This document shows positions 38,394 through 46,975 of a stretch of 64,000 nucleotides of DNA, one piece after another. A program made the translations under genes and the position numbers. Location of the stretch: the NCBI RefSeq assembly GCF_000830005.1, contig NZ_CP010407.1, positions 4,778,001-4,842,000 of the forward strand, read 5' to 3'. The DNA is from Streptomyces vietnamensis. GTDB lineage: Bacteria > Actinomycetota > Actinomycetes > Streptomycetales > Streptomycetaceae. Within the stretch, counting starts at the first letter, position 1. Each line of letters starts with the position of its first letter. The notes beneath the pieces were generated by a model. It had not been told where the DNA came from. It did no database searches and was given only the letters and a program-made list of their open reading frames with translations.

Positions 38394-38628
38394 GTCGTCG
38401 TACAGCGGCCCGAACGGCGGCGAGTGCATCGAGTGCGCCCCCCTCGGCACCGCCTCCTGGCGTAAGTCCTCCTACAGCGGCCCGAACGGCGGCGACTGCG
38501 TCGAGGTCGCCGACCTCGCCCCCCACATCGCCGTCCGCGACTCCAAGAACCCCGAAGGCCCCGCCTTCCTCGCCACCCCCGCCGCCTTCGCCATGTTCGT
38601 CGAGGCCGCCGCGCAGGGGCGTATCTGA
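38371..38628 (+). CDS. DUF397 protein with duplicated motif
   Basis: An 85-residue DUF397 protein overlapping the XRE gene by 23 bases, so translationally coupled. The normal N-terminal motif WRKSSYSGPNGGECIE is present twice (residues ~6-22 and ~30-46), encoded by a direct repeat of about 50 bp. The rest (HIAVRDSKNPEGPAF, AFAMFVEAA) is standard. DUF397 proteins are small partners of XRE-DUF5753 regulators. The duplication is unusual and probably arose by slippage. Confidence 0.85.
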   Translation: MDPVQWRKSSYSGPNGGECIECAPLGTASWRKSSYSGPNGGDCVEVADLAPHIAVRDSKNPEGPAFLATPAAFAMFVEAAAQGRI

Positions 38629-38813
38629 CCGGTCTGTCGACCGGTTCACCGGGCCCGATCGCAGCGTGGACCTCACCTTCTTCCGGGGCGATCGGGCCGG
38701 CCGTTCCGCGGAGGGTTTCCTCGGCGGGGTTCCGGCCGCGCGGCAGCACGCCGAGCGGCCGGAGCGGCACACCCGGGCCCTGCGCGTCTGGCGTTCCCTG
38801 CGGAGGCGGGGCC

Positions 38814-39671
38814 TCACTCCCCGCTGACGATCTCCCGCGCCATCGCCACCAGCGCCCCCGTCGCCGGGTGCGGGAAGGCGTCGCGCCAGGCCAGGACCAC
38901 CGGGAGCGGGGGTGCGTCGGGGAGGGGGCGGTAGGTGACGCCCGGGTGGGGGTGGAGGGCCGCCGTCGAGGCGGAGGAGACGCCGATGCCCCGGCCGGCG
39001 GCGATCGCCGTGAGCCAGTCGTCGGTGTTGGCGACGGTCAGGGTGGCCGCCGGGCGGGCGGTGGCCGGCCAGAGCGAGAGGGTGGTCGTGCCCGAGACGG
39101 TGTTGAGGACGACCGTCTCGTCCGCGAGGTCGCCGAGGGTGAGGCGGGGGCGGTCCGCGAGCGGGTGGTCGTCGGGGAGGGCGGCAACCCGGTCCTCCGT
39201 GGCGAGTTCCTCCGTGACCAGGCCGGGCGCGTCCACGGCCCCGCGCAGCAGCGCCGCGTCGACCTCGCCGCGGGCGAGACCGGCGGTGCGGTCGTCGATG
39301 CGGAGGAGTTCGAGCGGGGTCTCGGGGTGGGTGCGCCGCCAGCGCCGGAGCAGGGGAGTGGTGTACGGGCCGAAGGCCGACCAGGCGTGCCCGAGGCGCA
39401 GCGGGCGGTGGCGCAGGCGCGCCGGGTCGACGGCGGCGTCGAAGGCGGCGAGGGCGGCGGCCGCCCGGTCCTGGAACGCGCGGCCTTCGGCGGTGAGCGC
39501 GAGGTGGTGGGTGGAGCGGTCGACGAGCCGGGCGCCGAGGTGCTGTTCCAGGGCGGCGAGGGTGCGGGAGACGGCGGGCTGGGTGAGGTGGAGCCGGGCG
39601 GCCGCCCTGGTGAGGCTGGTCTCCTCGGCGATGGCGAGGAAGCAGCGGAGGTGGCGCAGCTCGATGCTCAT
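38814..39671 (-). CDS. LysR-family transcriptional regulator
   Basis: A 285-residue LTTR: N-terminal wHTH (ELRHLRCFLAIAEETSLTRAAARLHLTQPAVSRTLAALE) and a periplasmic-binding-fold effector domain (RLGHAWSAFGPYTTPLLRRW, ADRPRLTLGDLADETVVL). It is divergent from an EamA-type exporter, a common LysR arrangement, with a perfect TGGACC/GGTCCA dyad in between. It probably controls that exporter. The effector is unknown. Confidence 0.9.
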   Translation of the reverse strand: MSIELRHLRCFLAIAEETSLTRAAARLHLTQPAVSRTLAALEQHLGARLVDRSTHHLALTAEGRAFQDRAAAALAAFDAAVDPARLRHRPLRLGHAWSAFGPYTTPLLRRWRRTHPETPLELLRIDDRTAGLARGEVDAALLRGAVDAPGLVTEELATEDRVAALPDDHPLADRPRLTLGDLADETVVLNTVSGTTTLSLWPATARPAATLTVANTDDWLTAIAAGRGIGVSSASTAALHPHPGVTYRPLPDAPPLPVVLAWRDAFPHPATGALVAMAREIVSGE

Positions 39672-39777
39672 GCGTCCGGAGCATAACCGCAGCACAATCG
39701 GCATTTCCGGTGCCGCGCGGGGGCTCGTAGCGTGAGAGGGGAATCCAGGCTGCCGCCCGTAGGTGGGTGCATTATTC

Positions 39778-39792
39778 TGGACCGGGGGTCCA
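39778..39792. promoter_or_regulatory. Perfect palindrome between LysR and EamA genes
   Basis: TGGACCGGGGGTCCA is a perfect 6+6 inverted repeat with a three-base centre, 37 bases before the exporter start. It is the likely LysR or other regulator binding site. Confidence 0.5.
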
Positions 39793-39828
39793 ATTTGGTG
39801 AACTAGCGTGTGGGTGAAGGAGTCGTCG

Positions 39829-40755
39829 GTGGACAGTCCCGTCAAGGAGGTGGCCCCGGCCGCGGCGCCGCCGGTGCGGGCGGAGGCGGCTCGGTCCTCC
39901 GTCGCCGGTCACCGCCTCGCCCCCATCGCGCTCGTCGTCGCCGGTGGGCTCTCCGTGCAGTTCGGCTCCGCCGTCGCCGTGCTCCTGATGCCCCGCGCGG
40001 GTGCGCTCGGGGTCGTCACCCTGCGGCTCGTGCTCGCGGCCGCCATCCTGCTGATCGTCTGCCGGCCCAAGGTCCGCGGCTACGGTCGCGCCGACTGGGG
40101 GACGATCGTCGCCTTCGGTACGGCCATGGCCGGCATGAACAACCTCTTCTACCTGTCCGCCAGCCGGATCCCGCTGGGCGCCGCCGTGACCCTGGAGGTC
40201 CTCGGCCCGCTGATCCTCTCGGTCGTGGCCTCCCGTCGCCTCGTCAACCTCCTGTGGGCCGGGCTCGCCCTCGGCGGTGTCGTCCTCCTCGGGGGCGGGG
40301 GCTTCGAGCGGCTCGACCCGCTCGGTGCGGGCTTCGCGCTCGCGGCGGGCGCGATGTGGGCGGCGTACATCGTCTTCAGCGCCCGCACGGGCCGCCGCTT
40401 CCCGCAGGCCGACGGGCTCGCGCTCGCCATGGCCTTCGGTGCGGTCATCAGCCTGCCGCTCGGCATCGCGGAGGCCGGCGACAAGCTCCTCGTGCCGTCG
40501 ACGATCGGCCTGGGCCTCGGCGTCGCGCTGATGTCCTCGGTCCTCCCGTACACCCTGGAACTCCTCGCCCTGCGCCGCCTGCCCGCGCCCACCTTCGCGA
40601 TCCTGATGAGCCTGGAACCGGCCATCGCGGCCACGGCGGGCTTCCTCGTCCTCCACCAGGCGCTGTCCGCCACCGACGCCCTCGCGATCGCCCTCGTCAT
40701 CGGGGCGAGCATGGGCGCGGTCCGGACGCAGACGCGCCGCCGGGACGCTCTCTAG
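39829..40755 (+). CDS. EamA/RhtA-family exporter
   Basis: A 308-residue integral membrane protein with ten predicted helices in two EamA repeats (AVAVLLMPRAGALGVVTLRLVLAAAILL; LTDALAI-type second half). Its closest functional names are RhtA-like threonine/homoserine exporters and other metabolite exporters. The GTG at 39829 was chosen because AAGGAG stands six bases before it. It is divergent from the LysR gene and is followed after 9 bases by a VOC protein in the same direction. Confidence 0.83.
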   Translation: MDSPVKEVAPAAAPPVRAEAARSSVAGHRLAPIALVVAGGLSVQFGSAVAVLLMPRAGALGVVTLRLVLAAAILLIVCRPKVRGYGRADWGTIVAFGTAMAGMNNLFYLSASRIPLGAAVTLEVLGPLILSVVASRRLVNLLWAGLALGGVVLLGGGGFERLDPLGAGFALAAGAMWAAYIVFSARTGRRFPQADGLALAMAFGAVISLPLGIAEAGDKLLVPSTIGLGLGVALMSSVLPYTLELLALRRLPAPTFAILMSLEPAIAATAGFLVLHQALSATDALAIALVIGASMGAVRTQTRRRDAL

Positions 40756-40764
40756 AATCCGAGC

Positions 40765-41142
40765 ATGATCGCCGACCTGCAGTGCGTCGTCCTCGACTGT
40801 CCCGCGCCCCGTGAACTCTCCGCGTTCTACCGGGCCGTGCTCGGCGGGGACGTCGACCGGCCCGATCCGCGCTGGTCCCTCGGCGAGGGCTGGTCCACGC
40901 TGCACACGCCCGGCGGGCTCGTCCTCTGCTTCCAGGGCGTCGCCGGCCACCGCCCGCCGACGTGGCCGGGCCCGGAGCGGCCCCAGCAGTCCCACCTCGA
41001 CTTCGGCGTCGCCGATCTGGACGCCGCCCAGGAGCAGGTCCTCGCGGCGGGTGCGACGCTGCTCGACGACGGGGCCGGGACGCGGAGCTGGCGCGTCTAC
41101 GCGGACCCGGCGGGGCATCCGTTCTGCCTGGTCAGGCACTGA
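40765..41142 (+). CDS. VOC (glyoxalase/bleomycin-resistance fold) protein
   Basis: A 125-residue vicinal-oxygen-chelate domain protein: two beta-alpha-beta-beta-beta modules, with LDCPAPRELSAFYRAVLG and LDFGVADLDAAQEQVLAAG at the start of each half and the ending WRVYADPAGHPFCLVRH. The metal ligands are only partly recognisable. It may be a lyase or a small-molecule-binding protein. It lies 9 bases after the exporter, so it is probably in its operon. Confidence 0.83.
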   Translation: MIADLQCVVLDCPAPRELSAFYRAVLGGDVDRPDPRWSLGEGWSTLHTPGGLVLCFQGVAGHRPPTWPGPERPQQSHLDFGVADLDAAQEQVLAAGATLLDDGAGTRSWRVYADPAGHPFCLVRH

Positions 41143-41242
41143 CCCGATTCCATCGAAGCTTGGCCGCCGGGCTGTTTCCGGGGGCGGGAGCGCCTGTGGA
41201 TCATGGAGTCGTTCCCAGTCGTACGAAGAGGGGGAGTCGGCC

Positions 41243-41425
41243 ATGGCTCTGGAGATGCGTGACCGGTGCGAGCGCTGCGAGACGGCGGTCCTGACGGCGG
41301 ACGGGCCCGCCCGGATCTGCTCGTACGAGTGCAGCTACTGCGTGCCCTGCGCCGACGCCATGAACGACGTCTGCCCCAACTGCGGCGGCGAACTCGTCCC
41401 GCGTCCGCGTCGGGCCGTCGGGTAG
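41243..41425 (+). CDS. DUF1272 zinc-ribbon protein
   Basis: A 60-residue protein with eight cysteines arranged as CERCE, CSYECSYCVPC and CPNCGGEL, fitting the DUF1272 family. The cysteines suggest one or two zinc sites. Function unknown. GGGGGAG precedes the ATG at 41243. It stands alone between the VOC gene and the PLP enzyme gene. Confidence 0.85.
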   Translation: MALEMRDRCERCETAVLTADGPARICSYECSYCVPCADAMNDVCPNCGGELVPRPRRAVG

Positions 41426-41505
41426 CCGCAGGTAGTCGAAGTTGCGCCTTCGCAGGTCGGCCGGGGGTCCGGCCGACCGTTCATCAGTCTCGCTGATGAT
41501 AGTTG

Positions 41506-41522
41506 ATACCTTCGCGAAGGTT
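41506..41522. promoter_or_regulatory. ARE-like palindrome upstream of the PLP enzyme
   Basis: ACCTTCGCGAAGGT (41508-41521) is a perfect 14-bp palindrome in an A+T-rich island (GTTGATACCTTCGCGAAGGT). The larger motif ATACCTTC..GAA is shared with the site between the TetR and AfsA-like genes, as expected for an operator of a butanolide-receptor protein. Confidence 0.6.
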
Positions 41523-41538
41523 TTTATTTCATGGGTCC

Positions 41539-43248
41539 ATGACCGCATCCACCAGCTCCACTCCGGAGCCGGCAGCACTGCCGGCTCGTCCCGGGGCCTA
41601 CCCGGACGGCAGGACCCCCCTCGCCGACGCCGTGCTCGCAGTCGCCCGACGTGACATCGCCACGTTCCACGCGCTGCCGCTCTCGCACGGCCGGTCTATC
41701 CGCGACTCCCACATGCGGGAGACCTACGAGGCGCTCTTCGGCGTCGCGCAGCTCGCGGCCGACGTGTCCTACAGCGGCACGATGCTCGATTCCTTCTTCC
41801 GGCCACGGGGCCCGCTCCGCGAGGCCCAGCGCCTCGCGGCCCGCAGCTTCGGCGCCGACGCCACCTTCTTCCTCTCCGCCGGCACGAGCACCGCCAACCG
41901 GGTCGCCCTGACCGCGCTGACCCAGCCCGGCTCCCGCGTCCTCGCGGACCGCTCCTGCCACCAGTCGGTGCACTTCGCCCTCAACTCGCTCGGCGTCGAG
42001 GTCGCGTACGCCCCCATGCAGCGCTGCTGCGACGGCTGCCCCCGGACGTACGCCGACCTGCCCCGGCTCCTGGAGATGTTCCGCGCAGCCGCCGCCGAGG
42101 GCCGGCCCTTCGACACCGTCGTCCTCTCCGCCGTCTCCTACGACGGCGTCCGGTACGACCTGCCGACCGTCCTTACCGAACTCGCCTCCGTCCACCCCAC
42201 GGTGTCGGTCCTGGTCGACGAGGCCTGGGGCGCCGCCCACCGCTTCCACCCCCGGCTGCGCCCGCTCACCGCGCTGCACGCCGTCGAGACCCTGCGCGCC
42301 GCCGACCCCCGCTTCGCCCTGAACGTGGCCGTCACCCACTCCGCGCACAAGTCGATGTCCGCACTCCGCCAGGGCTCCTACCTGCACCTCATCGGCGACG
42401 GCGAGGCCCAGGAGCGCACCGCCCAGGCCCTCTTCCAGCACCACACCACCTCGCCCAGCTGGCCCGTGCTCGCCAGCCTGGACCTCGCCCGGCTCCAGGC
42501 CGAGACCGAGGGCGAGGCCCTCCTCGGCCGCTCCCTCGGGCTCGCCAGCACCCTGCGCGTCGAGCTCGCCACCGACCCGCGGCTCTCCGCGTACCGCCCG
42601 CTCGGGCCCGACGGCCACCTCACCGACGCCGCGCAGCTCGTCAGCGACGACCCCACCCGGGTCCTCGTCGACATCAGCGCCCTCGGCATCACGGCGGCCG
42701 ACTTCCGCCGGATGCTCTTCGACGAGTACGCGCTGTACGTGGCCCGGGAGAGCGGCGACGCCGTCCTCTTCCACATCCACATCGGTGTGGACGAGGCCAC
42801 CCTGCTGCGCCTGCTCGACGCCCTGCGCACCATCCAGCGCACCTACCGGAGCGCCTCCGCGGCCCTGGCCACGGGTACCTCCGAGCACTTCATCATCGCC
42901 TACCCGCCCGGCATCCCCATCACGGTGCCCGGCGAGAAGCTCTGCGAGCGGACGCTCAGTCAGATCGACGAGCTGCGCTCCAGCGGCTGCGAGATCTACA
43001 CGCTGCGGAACCCGACCGTCTCCGCGCGCGAGCTCGCCGTCCAGGCCGCCGTCACCGGCTCCGTACCGACGACCGTCGATCACCTGCCGGCCCGTGCGAG
43101 TACGAGCGAGTCCCGTACGAGTACGAGCGAGTCCCGTCCGGTCGAGTGCCGTACCGAACAGCTCGCCGGTGCCGCCGCCGCCGTCTCGGCCGCCGGCACC
43201 ACCGCGGCCACCGTCACGGCCGCCGCCACCGCCGTCGTCACCAGCTGA
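41539..43248 (+). CDS. PLP-dependent decarboxylase-fold enzyme (Orn/Lys/Arg decarboxylase family)
   Basis: A 569-residue fold-type-I PLP enzyme. The major domain of the Orn/Lys/Arg decarboxylase family is clear: SAGTSTANRVAL for PLP phosphate binding, VDEAWGAAH with the pyridine-nitrogen aspartate, and THSAHKSMSALRQGSYLHL with the Schiff-base lysine. The N-terminal signature usually FHTPGHK reads FHALPLSHGR here, so the enzyme is not a standard lysine or arginine decarboxylase and may use another substrate. A low-complexity tail (STSESRTSTSESR and Ala-rich) follows the C-terminal domain. ATG 41539 has only a weak ribosome-binding site; the ARE-like palindrome ends 17 bases upstream. It is followed after 32 bases by a ligase. 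Confidence 0.8.
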   Translation: MTASTSSTPEPAALPARPGAYPDGRTPLADAVLAVARRDIATFHALPLSHGRSIRDSHMRETYEALFGVAQLAADVSYSGTMLDSFFRPRGPLREAQRLAARSFGADATFFLSAGTSTANRVALTALTQPGSRVLADRSCHQSVHFALNSLGVEVAYAPMQRCCDGCPRTYADLPRLLEMFRAAAAEGRPFDTVVLSAVSYDGVRYDLPTVLTELASVHPTVSVLVDEAWGAAHRFHPRLRPLTALHAVETLRAADPRFALNVAVTHSAHKSMSALRQGSYLHLIGDGEAQERTAQALFQHHTTSPSWPVLASLDLARLQAETEGEALLGRSLGLASTLRVELATDPRLSAYRPLGPDGHLTDAAQLVSDDPTRVLVDISALGITAADFRRMLFDEYALYVARESGDAVLFHIHIGVDEATLLRLLDALRTIQRTYRSASAALATGTSEHFIIAYPPGIPITVPGEKLCERTLSQIDELRSSGCEIYTLRNPTVSARELAVQAAVTGSVPTTVDHLPARASTSESRTSTSESRPVECRTEQLAGAAAAVSAAGTTAATVTAAATAVVTS

Positions 43249-43280
43249 TCCGCCACCCCCGATTCCGAGGAGAGCACCTC

Positions 43281-44879
43281 ATGATCAAGATCGCGGACAT
43301 CCGCAAGCACGCCGCCCGCTGGCCCCAGCGCGTCGCCGTCGTCGACGGCGAGACCCGCATGACCTGGGCGAGCTTCGCCGACAAGGTCAGCCGGGTCGCC
43401 TGCGCCATCCAGGACCTGCTGCCCGAGGCCCGGCCCGCCCGCGCGGTCTTCCTCGCCGAGAACAGCTGGGAGCTGGTGGTCTCCATGGCCGCCGTCAGCT
43501 CCCTCGGCATCCCCTGCGTCGGCCTCGACTACACCGCCGGGCCCGTCGCCACCACCGCCGCGCTCGACCAGCTGGAGCCGACCGTCGTCATCACCTCGAA
43601 GGCCCACCGGGCGCTCGTCGAGGAGTGCGGCTGGCCGGGCGGCAGAGACATCCTCGACATATTCATCGACAGCGAGCCCGTGGGCCTGCCCGACGGCCAG
43701 ACCGTCTCGGTCAGCTTCACCGACCTCCTCGTGTCGGCGCCGGGCGAACCGCAGCCGGTGGAGCAGCCCTTCGAGGCCTTCTCCTTCACCTCCGGCACCA
43801 GCGGCGTCCCCAAGATGGTCGTCCGGCGCACCTCCTTCGAGGCCCGCCGCTTCGCCGACCTCGTCGACCAGTACGCCTTCGACGAAGAGGACGTCCACCT
43901 CGTCACCGTGCCGCTCTACCACGCCTCCGGGCCGGGCTGGGCGCGCATCTTCCTCACCCTGGGCGGCACCGTCGTCCTCGGCCCGCACGACGACGCCGGG
44001 GAGCTCATCCGCATCATCCAGGACGAGGGCGTCTCCACCACCCTCATGGTGCCGCCCGTCCTGGCCCGGGTCGTCGCCCACCCGAACTCCGAGCACCTGC
44101 ACAAGACCTCCCGCCTGCACTTCGTGCTCTCCGGCGGCCGGCACCTCAACCGGTGGGTCATCAACAACGCCTGGGACCGCCTCGGGCCGGTGCTCCACCT
44201 CTACTACGGGACGACCGAGACCGGCGTGAACGTCATGATCGGCCCCGAGGAGCTGCACGTGGCGCCCTGCCGCTCCGGCCGCCCCATGCCCGGCAACACC
44301 GTCGTCGTCCTCGACGCCGACAACAAGCCGCTCCCGAAGGGCAGTCGGGGCCGGGTCGCCATCGCCAGCTACCAGCTGATGGACAGTTACGCGACGAGCG
44401 AGCCCGACTTCATGACCCTCGACTACGGCGGCCGTACGCAGCGCTTCCTGCTCACCGGCGACAGCGGGCTCGTCGACGAGGCGGGCCGGCTCGAACTCAC
44501 CGGCCGCAACGACGGCGTCGCGAAGGCCGAGGCCGGCAAGCCGCTCGACGTCAACATCTTCGGTCTCGAAGCCGACTTGATGGACCTGCCCTGCGTCCGG
44601 GAGACCGCCGTCCTGCGGACCAGCCTCCCCGGTGTGGGCGAGGTGCTCGTCGTGCCCTTCACGCCGGTCGCGCCGGAGCGCCAGGAGAGCGGCTACCGGG
44701 CGGTCAGCGCCGCCTGCGCCCGCCGGGTGCCCTGCCTCCCGGCGTACGTCGTCCCCGTCGACGCCATCCCGTACAGCCCGACCGGCAAGGTCAGGGCCGC
44801 CCAGCTCCTGGAGTCGGTCCTGCCGCTGCTCGACATCCGGCCCGCGGACTCCCGCGAGCCGGAGCCGGCCGGCGTCTGA
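43281..44879 (+). CDS. AMP-forming acyl/aryl ligase (ANL superfamily)
   Basis: A 532-residue stand-alone adenylating enzyme. Core motifs: FTSGTSGVPKMV (P-loop, A3), VTVPLYHASG (A4), YYGTTETG (A5), LLTGDSG (A7) and PTGKVR with the catalytic lysine (A10). The A8 hinge is unusual (GRNDGVAKAEAGKPLDVNIFGLEADL instead of GRxDDQIKI-type). No carrier-protein domain is attached, so it may form an acyl-CoA or directly join the acid to an amine. It is 32 bases after the PLP decarboxylase-type enzyme, which could supply that amine. GGAG precedes the ATG. Confidence 0.83.
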   Translation: MIKIADIRKHAARWPQRVAVVDGETRMTWASFADKVSRVACAIQDLLPEARPARAVFLAENSWELVVSMAAVSSLGIPCVGLDYTAGPVATTAALDQLEPTVVITSKAHRALVEECGWPGGRDILDIFIDSEPVGLPDGQTVSVSFTDLLVSAPGEPQPVEQPFEAFSFTSGTSGVPKMVVRRTSFEARRFADLVDQYAFDEEDVHLVTVPLYHASGPGWARIFLTLGGTVVLGPHDDAGELIRIIQDEGVSTTLMVPPVLARVVAHPNSEHLHKTSRLHFVLSGGRHLNRWVINNAWDRLGPVLHLYYGTTETGVNVMIGPEELHVAPCRSGRPMPGNTVVVLDADNKPLPKGSRGRVAIASYQLMDSYATSEPDFMTLDYGGRTQRFLLTGDSGLVDEAGRLELTGRNDGVAKAEAGKPLDVNIFGLEADLMDLPCVRETAVLRTSLPGVGEVLVVPFTPVAPERQESGYRAVSAACARRVPCLPAYVVPVDAIPYSPTGKVRAAQLLESVLPLLDIRPADSREPEPAGV

Positions 44880-44990
44880 TCCGTACGGCTCCGCCGGTCC
44901 GTACGGCTCGGCTGATCCTTACGGCTCCGCTGATCCGTACGGCTGCGCTGACCCGTACGGCTGCGCTGATCCGTACGGCTCCGCCACGGG
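44880..44990. repeat. Tandem 18-bp repeats between ligase and exporter
   Basis: Six or seven copies of an 18-bp unit (GATCCGTACGGCTCCGCT with small variants) fill the start of the gap after the ligase stop. The unit is a multiple of three and resembles the preceding codons' composition but is not translated. Confidence 0.75.
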
Positions 44991-45087
44991 CCGGGTCCCG
45001 TACCCCTCCACAGGGCCCGGCCCCCTCCCCGCCCCTCCCCTCCCTTTCCTCCCACTCCCAGCCGGCTCAGGCCCGACAGGAAGACTC

Positions 45088-46155
45088 ATGAACAGTCAGA
45101 ACACGTACACGCGAGGCGTCCTCCTCTGCCTCCTGGCCACGGTGTCCTGGGGCGCGATGTTCCCCCTCATGGACTCCACCCTCCAGCACATCGACCCCTT
45201 CACCTTCACCGTGATGCGGTACACCATCGCCGGTGCGATGTTCCTGGTCTTCCTGCGGATGCGGGAGGGCAGGGCGGGGCTCCGTCTCAAGGGCGAGCGC
45301 ATCGGTCTGGCCTGGCTGTTCGGCACGGCCGGCTTCGCGGGCTTCCAGTTCCTGGTCTTCTTCGGCCAGGACCTGATCGGCGCGCGCGGCGCCCTCAACG
45401 CCTCGATCATGATGGCGACCATGCCCATGATGGGCTTCCTGGTGAACTGGGTGCTGAAGAAGGTCGTTCCGCCGAAGTTCTCGCTCGTCTTCATCGCGAT
45501 GTCCTTCGTCGGCACCATCCTCGTCGTCTCCGACGGTGACATCGGCTCGCTGATCGCCGACCCGAAGACGGCCGGCGCCGACGCCCTGCTGCTCTTCGCC
45601 GCGCTGTGCTGGGTCGTCTACACCTCGGGCGCGAGCTACTTCCCGACCTGGTCCCCGATCAAGTACACCGCCATCACCACGGTCCTCGGCCTCGCCTCCG
45701 CCGCCGTCATCACGGCGATCATCCTGGCCGCCGGCGGCGTCCCGGTCCCGACGGCGGGCGCCGTGGGCTCGATCCTGCCCCAGCTGGCCTACATGAGCGT
45801 CATCGCCGGCTTCGTCGGTGTCCTCGGCTGGAACTTCGGCAACCGCTACCTCGGCCCGCTCAACGGCGTCCTGTTCATGGACGTGGTGCCGATCACCGCC
45901 TTCGTGATCTCCGCCCTGACCGGTGTCGTCCCGGCCGGCATGCAGATCGTCGGTGCCTCGCTCACCGCCGCGGCGCTGGTCTTCAACAACCTGTACCTGC
46001 GCCGGGTGGCCGCCAAGGCCGCGGCGGCCGCCCCGGCCCCGACCCCGACGCCGGTCGTGGCTTCCGGTTCGGGTTCCGGTACGGCGTCCGGTTCGGCGTC
46101 CGGTACGAGTTCCGCTTCCGCCCCGGCGCCCGTCGGCTCCGGCAGCAGGTCCTGA
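45088..46155 (+). CDS. EamA/DMT-family exporter with low-complexity tail
   Basis: A 355-residue drug/metabolite transporter with ten predicted helices (e.g. LLCLLATVSWGAMFPLMDSTL at the start and GVLGWNFGNRYLGPLNGVLF near helix 9), two EamA repeats, and a ~45-residue tail of Ala/Pro/Thr/Gly/Ser repeats (PTPTPVVASGSGSGTASG) from tandem DNA repeats. The AGGAAG before the ATG is good. It probably exports the product of the upstream PLP enzyme and ligase and ends at a strong terminator. Confidence 0.83.
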   Translation: MNSQNTYTRGVLLCLLATVSWGAMFPLMDSTLQHIDPFTFTVMRYTIAGAMFLVFLRMREGRAGLRLKGERIGLAWLFGTAGFAGFQFLVFFGQDLIGARGALNASIMMATMPMMGFLVNWVLKKVVPPKFSLVFIAMSFVGTILVVSDGDIGSLIADPKTAGADALLLFAALCWVVYTSGASYFPTWSPIKYTAITTVLGLASAAVITAIILAAGGVPVPTAGAVGSILPQLAYMSVIAGFVGVLGWNFGNRYLGPLNGVLFMDVVPITAFVISALTGVVPAGMQIVGASLTAAALVFNNLYLRRVAAKAAAAAPAPTPTPVVASGSGSGTASGSASGTSSASAPAPVGSGSRS

Positions 46156-46180
46156 CCGGTCCCGACCCGCTGAACGCGTA

Positions 46181-46221
46181 CGGCGTGGCCTCCCACATCC
46201 GTGGGGGGCCACGCCGTTTTT
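46181..46221. terminator. Rho-independent-type terminator
   Basis: CGGCGTGGCC and GGCCACGCCG form a perfect 10-bp stem followed by TTTTT. It stands between the convergent exporter and TetR genes and closes the PLP-ligase-exporter transcript. Confidence 0.88.
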
Positions 46222-46249
46222 CCGTCCCTCATGGCGGGCGCGCGGCTGA

Positions 46250-46852
46250 TCAGCCGCGCAACCCTTCGAGGAGGACGGCCCGCAGCTCCTCGTGCCGCTC
46301 GGCGAGGTCCTTGCGCCGGCTGAGGACGTCCGAGATGTGCTGCATGCCGAAGAAGGCGGAGACCAGGACGCGGGCCGCCGCGCGCGGTTCCACTCCGGCC
46401 CGCAGTTGTCCCGCGTCCCGGGCCTCGGCGATCAGCCGGGTGAGGTAGTCCTCCCAGCCGACGTAGGGCTCCGGCAGCTCGGCGTCGATCAGCGCCCGCT
46501 CGATCTGGAGCCGCGCGCCGGCCTGGACGACGATGTCCGTCGCGAACGCCCGGGTGACCGTGTCGAGGACGGCGGTGAGCGTGTCGAACGGCTCCTCGTG
46601 GTTGCCCTCGGCGCCCTTGAGGATCTCGGGCCAGCGCGCGTAGTGCTCCTGCACGACCGCGACGGCCAGGGCTTCCTTGTTCGTGTAGTGGAAGTACACC
46701 GCTCCCTTGGTCATCTCCGCGCGTTCGGCCACGTCCTGGAGGGTCACGGTCGCGTAGCCGCGCTCGGCGAAGAGCTGGGCCGCCGACTGGAGGATGTGGT
46801 TCTTCGTGCGCCGGGCGCGTTCCTGCTTCGGTTCGCTTCGGGGTGTCGCCAT
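46250..46852 (-). CDS. TetR-family butanolide/butenolide receptor (ScbR/ArpA-like)
   Basis: A 200-residue regulator. The TetR HTH is RTKNHILQSAAQLFAERGYATVTLQDVAERAEMTKGAVYFHYTNKEAL, and the C-terminal domain has the family pattern of gamma-butyrolactone receptors (EPYVGWEDYLTRLIAEARDAGQL, ARVLVSAFFGMQHISDVLSRRKDLAE). It is divergent from an AfsA-like synthase with a 24-bp A+T-rich palindrome between them, the normal arrangement of receptor and signal-synthase genes in Streptomyces. It is likely to repress its own gene and the afsA-like gene until the signal accumulates. Confidence 0.87.
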   Translation of the reverse strand: MATPRSEPKQERARRTKNHILQSAAQLFAERGYATVTLQDVAERAEMTKGAVYFHYTNKEALAVAVVQEHYARWPEILKGAEGNHEEPFDTLTAVLDTVTRAFATDIVVQAGARLQIERALIDAELPEPYVGWEDYLTRLIAEARDAGQLRAGVEPRAAARVLVSAFFGMQHISDVLSRRKDLAERHEELRAVLLEGLRG

Positions 46853-46884
46853 GCCTGTCCGCCTCTCTCGTGCCTACGCCTTGC

Positions 46885-46908
46885 AATATACATTCTCGAA
46901 GGTATATT
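46885..46908. promoter_or_regulatory. ARE-like autoregulatory operator
   Basis: The 24 bases at 46885-46908 are 20/24 self-complementary: AATATACATTCTCGAAG on the forward strand, and ATATACCTTCGAGAATG on the reverse. It sits in the divergent region between the receptor-type TetR and the AfsA-like synthase, and shares ATACCTTCG.GAA with the site upstream of the PLP enzyme. Confidence 0.72.
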
Positions 46909-46975
46909 TCTTGCTGCCGAGGGGCCACCGAGGTCCCTCGTCCATCGCGATGCTTCACCTTGTAGGGGGATAAGG

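Noticed and set aside
38629..38813. Possible short gene (VDLTFFRGDRAG...) before the LysR gene
   Set aside because: About 50 codons, no ribosome-binding site, no recognised motif, and it runs into the LysR stop; too weak to report as a gene.
44880..44990. CRISPR-like array of 18-bp repeats
   Set aside because: Units are directly adjacent without spacers, so this is a simple tandem repeat. No cas genes are present.
41539..46155. NRPS or PKS assignment of the PLP/ligase cluster
   Set aside because: There is no carrier protein, condensation or ketosynthase module; the ligase is stand-alone.
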